From an uncultured Oscillospiraceae bacterium (lineage in GTDB: Bacteria; Bacillota; Clostridia; Oscillospirales; Acutalibacteraceae): 9,239 nucleotides of DNA. The position numbers were made by a program, and so were the translations under genes. Below are positions 7,801-9,239 of this stretch, piece by piece. Location of the stretch: the NCBI GenBank assembly GCA_905198295.1, contig CAJKBW010000105.1:1-9239 (forward strand). The letters run 5' to 3'. Position 1 is the stretch's first letter. Each line of letters starts with the position of its first letter. Below the pieces are notes generated by a model, which did not search any database, was not told the DNA's origin, and saw nothing but the letters and a program-made list of their open reading frames with translations.

Positions 7801-8109
7801 CAGCGGCAGCTGTGTACCGTTTTCCACAAGGGAAAAGGTGAATTCCCCCATATTAAGCAGCGGCGCTTGATTGTCATAGACCTTTTGCGCCAGACCAAAT
7901 CCGAATACGGGGGAATCTCCGGAAAACAGGTAGCACAATTCCCGGCGGATGCCGCGGTTCAGATAGCGGTCGTGCCGGCGGACGGTGCGCTGGCAGTTGT
8001 TGGTTTCGTCATTAAAGTATGTCAGATCTTTTTGGGGTGCAAAACTTGTACACAGGGTAACCCCGTCCTCTCCGATGCGGTATGTGGACGGAAAGGGATT
8101 TGGCAGCAT
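4810..8109 (-). CDS. Large cytoplasmic six-hairpin glycosidase-like protein, family not identified
   Basis: A 1099-residue protein with no signal peptide or membrane helix, so probably intracellular and acting on imported oligosaccharides or glycosides. Residues 1 to about 275 look like an N-terminal beta-sandwich. About 290-655 is rich in amphipathic helices and aromatics in the style of (alpha/alpha)6 glycosidases: WLESAQWWCCYWTNNYQ (315-331), the acidic loop PGEGISPS (452-459), ELWDDNGYYLSEI (498-510), and GRGEANYVFGNPSAAFPYA (627-645) leading into AGLFGIRY. The rest (about 660-1099) is beta-rich and ends with an accessory domain holding VRIEITKEDVRFALL. Candidate acids include Glu510, Asp511 and Glu630, but I cannot name the catalytic pair. 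Start chosen at 8109, where GGAGG lies 8 nt upstream; an in-frame ATG at 8124 overlaps that binding site. It is second in an operon behind an AraC regulator. Cysteines are frequent, as expected only in a reducing cytoplasm. A glycosyl hydrolase is likely; the substrate is unknown. Confidence 0.75.
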   Translation of the reverse strand: MLPNPFPSTYRIGEDGVTLCTSFAPQKDLTYFNDETNNCQRTVRRHDRYLNRGIRRELCYLFSGDSPVFGFGLAQKVYDNQAPLLNMGEFTFSLVENGTQLPLTQTAHITAEHFPNGTRWVIEPVEGDERHIMLEAELLPKNSIAVTLYTEGTNADTEFCLSIGKQRRAGRTIDASWFNAESTPLSCTVEPGPEACADAAFYVAAGEPYNEKALLTFWGELSSADYSGDDICIRFSVKPDTCFAAQALLADEGQEVDMALCYPGMEALCRAGEAENQRVNERLSRIRLESGDPYLSCGFLNSVLNLDYCHVGRGWLESAQWWCCYWTNNYQISAAMALGDWDLARDALHFFGSIPEGYNSIAPTGKPLEIRCTEEGEPVRPYDGMPYYLHQLHEYIEAKGQDGLSLLNEVFDNIHQNLLSMMHHCDPDGSGLYGFHKGCNPFLYQADHLAIPGEGISPSIMMAWGFRHLADDLSKLGKTEYADFYRKAANKTFGRIGELWDDNGYYLSEIDIAGDPNRAHYYTDLVFPVLYSDVPIVNKTLSLLHLLDSLVHRSEATGLCLMQVGEFLPSLFANDNIMPVQLSEAAIALFRMGQCQVAWELLRSCGLAFSVYTESPGSAPERFGINGRGEANYVFGNPSAAFPYAVIAGLFGIRYQNNGKTLRYAPAYLPDENLSLTQDGVVFTAENNRYTMTGAGGWESVEFSVCVPAGSMPVLYCNGESVAYETQPLLNCRRITAAVLAQPSLVWEIEIEKTADCTLPPIVRQPGELLGLADMAPGQASAFSLPGLHHVLLERDGYLLDQPVNVIPALSSASATLRDRELLICGTIDPREDVRVTFAIAGESFSRSLSADADGCFACRLKLASRLLLPAYSVHYLLQTGSRQESGVIRAVNQTNIDFSGYPLDLQAFFNADTVNGDSPWRLWYPVELRFSDDACAGTHCAYHLVKNEQDACRVCRLEKGKSKEGKREIASTGYPAAAQLPVNKSVGAVSLLYAADVDVRLVQETVGAVILEYTDGETVSVPLSCGSNVGSLFRNFAQDTVHVPALTHTNRDSVNHYAIPCDEDKTLRCVRIEITKEDVRFALLATNLYGTLPEIWSE

Positions 8110-8117
8110 ATCGATAA

Positions 8118-8122
8118 CCTCC
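8118..8122 (-). promoter_or_regulatory. Ribosome binding site of the glycosidase-like gene
   Basis: GGAGG on the minus strand sits 8 nt before the ATG at 8109. It lies inside the first codons of the longer possible reading from 8124 and so supports the shorter protein. Confidence 0.85.
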
Positions 8123-8133
8123 ATATCTTATCT

Positions 8134-8164
8134 AAAAACGTTACGATTGGGCCGCGACGTTTTT
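8134..8164 (-). promoter_or_regulatory. Inverted repeat between the regulator and enzyme genes
   Basis: AAAAACGT (8134-8141) and ACGTTTTT (8157-8164) form an exact 8-bp inverted repeat around a 15-nt GC-rich loop, overlapping the regulator's stop codon. On the minus strand the stem ends in TTTTT, so it could act as a weak terminator, an attenuator or an RNA processing site that sets the ratio of regulator to enzyme. As DNA it could also be an operator. I see no good promoter for the enzyme in the 54-nt gap. Confidence 0.4.
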
Positions 8165-9099
8165 TAACCGTTAGTCTCACGGGGGGAATTGTTGATAAAC
8201 GCCGATGGGGAACAGCCTTTGTATTTGCGGAAGATGCGGCTGAAATAACTGCTGTCGGTGTATCCTACCATAAAGGCAATGTCGGTCACCGAAAACTGTT
8301 TGGAGTACAATAATTCCGCGGCCTTTTCGATGCGGACCTCTGTTAAGAATTTGTGCGGGCTCTTTCCGGAGTAGCGCTTGAACAGATCGCTGAAATTGCT
8401 GTAAGAATAGCCGTACATATGGCACAGGGTTTCAAAATTGATATTGGTCTGATAGTTATCCAGGATATACTGTGTGATGGCAGCGAGATTGGCCTGGCTG
8501 TTGGAATTTTTGCTGATGACGTGCAGCCGCACATCCATCAGGATCTGCTTGATCAGCATCAGCATGTAGCATTTGAGATCAATCTCGTAAGCGAACGCCT
8601 TTTCCGTGGATGCGGTAACGATGTGGTTGAGGAGCTCCGTATAGGCAACGGAATTGGAAATATGCAGTTTTTTCGGCATCTCAATATTGCCCAAGACATA
8701 CAACGGGCGGTGATAAAGCCGCTCATCCACCGGAGCCGAACGGAGGTTTTTCTTGTTGCAATGGCGGAGGTAGGTTTCCTCGGGAGAAAAATCGTTTTCC
8801 TCGCCCATGATCAGAAAATCAAAATGCACGGAATAATAGTCGCAGGTTTGGTCGTTCGGGATGGAACGCCGATGCCAAATATGCGGAGACATAATGTGTA
8901 TATCGTCTGCGTTGAGCGTATAGGTCTCATCGTCTGTCTGAACCTCCATACTGCCTCGTACGATATAGATGAACTCGTAGTCATAAATATATCGCCACGG
9001 GACGATGTGATTATCCTTATCAGCGTCCGATGTATAGTGGGCAAAACGAACATAGGGGGAAATATCCAGAAAATTTATGCAGAAACAGGGAGCGTCCAT
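8164..9099 (-). CDS. AraC-family transcriptional regulator with N-terminal cupin sensor
   Basis: A 311-residue DNA-binding regulator. Residues about 10-95 form an AraC-type cupin that usually binds a sugar or other small molecule (EFIYIVRGSMEV, then HIMSPHIWHRRS). A helical linker follows to about 200. The C-terminal 100 residues hold the two helix-turn-helix units: helix-turn-helix 1 near 221-241 (INFETLCHMYGYSYSNFSDLF) and helix-turn-helix 2 near 269-290 with the family signature VTDIAFMVGYTDSSYFSRIF and a closing KYKGCSP. Length is typical. Start chosen at 9099, with GAGG 9 nt upstream; the in-frame ATG at 9114 has no binding site of its own and contains that GAGG. The gene is transcribed first, 54 nt ahead of the glycosidase-like gene, and very likely activates this unit, and perhaps transport genes outside the window, when the cognate sugar is present. 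The inducer is unknown. Confidence 0.93.
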   Translation of the reverse strand: MDAPCFCINFLDISPYVRFAHYTSDADKDNHIVPWRYIYDYEFIYIVRGSMEVQTDDETYTLNADDIHIMSPHIWHRRSIPNDQTCDYYSVHFDFLIMGEENDFSPEETYLRHCNKKNLRSAPVDERLYHRPLYVLGNIEMPKKLHISNSVAYTELLNHIVTASTEKAFAYEIDLKCYMLMLIKQILMDVRLHVISKNSNSQANLAAITQYILDNYQTNINFETLCHMYGYSYSNFSDLFKRYSGKSPHKFLTEVRIEKAAELLYSKQFSVTDIAFMVGYTDSSYFSRIFRKYKGCSPSAFINNSPRETNG

Positions 9100-9108
9100 A
9101 CTTACTAA

Positions 9109-9112
9109 CCTC
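9109..9112 (-). promoter_or_regulatory. Ribosome binding site of the AraC-family gene
   Basis: GAGG on the minus strand lies 9 nt before the ATG at 9099. No comparable site precedes the ATG at 9114. Confidence 0.65.
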
Positions 9113-9159
9113 ATTCATAAAGGATTTAGAAGGGGAACAGCTATTGAACACTACACTAT

Positions 9160-9188
9160 ATACTAAATAGATCATCATAATTTTTCAA
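9160..9188 (-). promoter_or_regulatory. Probable promoter of the araC-glycosidase operon
   Basis: On the minus strand TTGAAA (9188-9183) and TAGTAT (9165-9160) are 17 bp apart in an AT-rich stretch. The -35 box has one mismatch and the -10 box two. The leader would be about 50 nt. The AT-rich DNA upstream, to the window edge, could hold the regulator's own binding sites, but I see no clear repeat there. Confidence 0.55.
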
Positions 9189-9239
9189 TACGAAAATCAG
9201 ATTTAGCCAAAATGTCCAAGATGTCTGTAAAAAAGTCCT

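Noticed and set aside
8353..9108. A 251-codon open frame on the plus strand opposite the AraC gene
   Set aside because: Looks protein-like, but the minus strand carries an unmistakable cupin plus AraC helix-turn-helix pair, so this is its mirror.

Overview
The window reads as ordinary chromosomal DNA of an anaerobic, moderately GC-rich Clostridia-type Firmicute, possibly Oscillospiraceae-like. This is inferred from GGAGG-type ribosome binding sites, sigma-A promoters with 17-bp spacers, strong intrinsic terminators, a cysteine-rich cytoplasmic enzyme, and the protein families present. No RNA gene, CRISPR array, complete insertion sequence or phage gene is visible.

Region 1 (1-771): a single short gene related to precorrin-2 dehydrogenase (siroheme/B12 branch of tetrapyrrole synthesis), with a clear promoter, a roughly 100-nt leader that can fold in two competing ways, and a strong terminator. 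The leader partly resembles the 5' half of a cobalamin riboswitch. The protein keeps the NAD-binding GGG motif but has Arg where the family's catalytic Asp should be.

Region 2 (770-4549): an MFS transporter (minus) and a P-type cation ATPase of the CtpE type (plus) are transcribed divergently from a 207-bp spacer that holds a promoter for each. The ATPase promoter overlaps a perfect 6-3-6 palindrome, a likely operator. The MFS gene converges on region 1 and shares its terminator hairpin. The ATPase ends at a 13-bp terminator.

Region 3 (4550-4809): a 260-bp spacer without a convincing gene. It holds an inverted repeat followed by a T-run on the minus strand, probably the terminator of the operon to its right.

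Region 4 (4810-9239): a minus-strand two-gene unit. An AraC-family regulator is transcribed first from its own promoter, followed after 54 nt by a large cytoplasmic protein with a six-hairpin (alpha/alpha)6 glycosidase-like core and several beta domains. The pair looks like a small sugar-utilisation module: the cupin domain of the regulator would sense a carbohydrate and the enzyme would cut it. Its GC content appears lower than that of the ATPase gene, so it may have been acquired separately. The enzyme is the best candidate here for unknown biochemistry, because I could not place it in a named glycoside hydrolase family.
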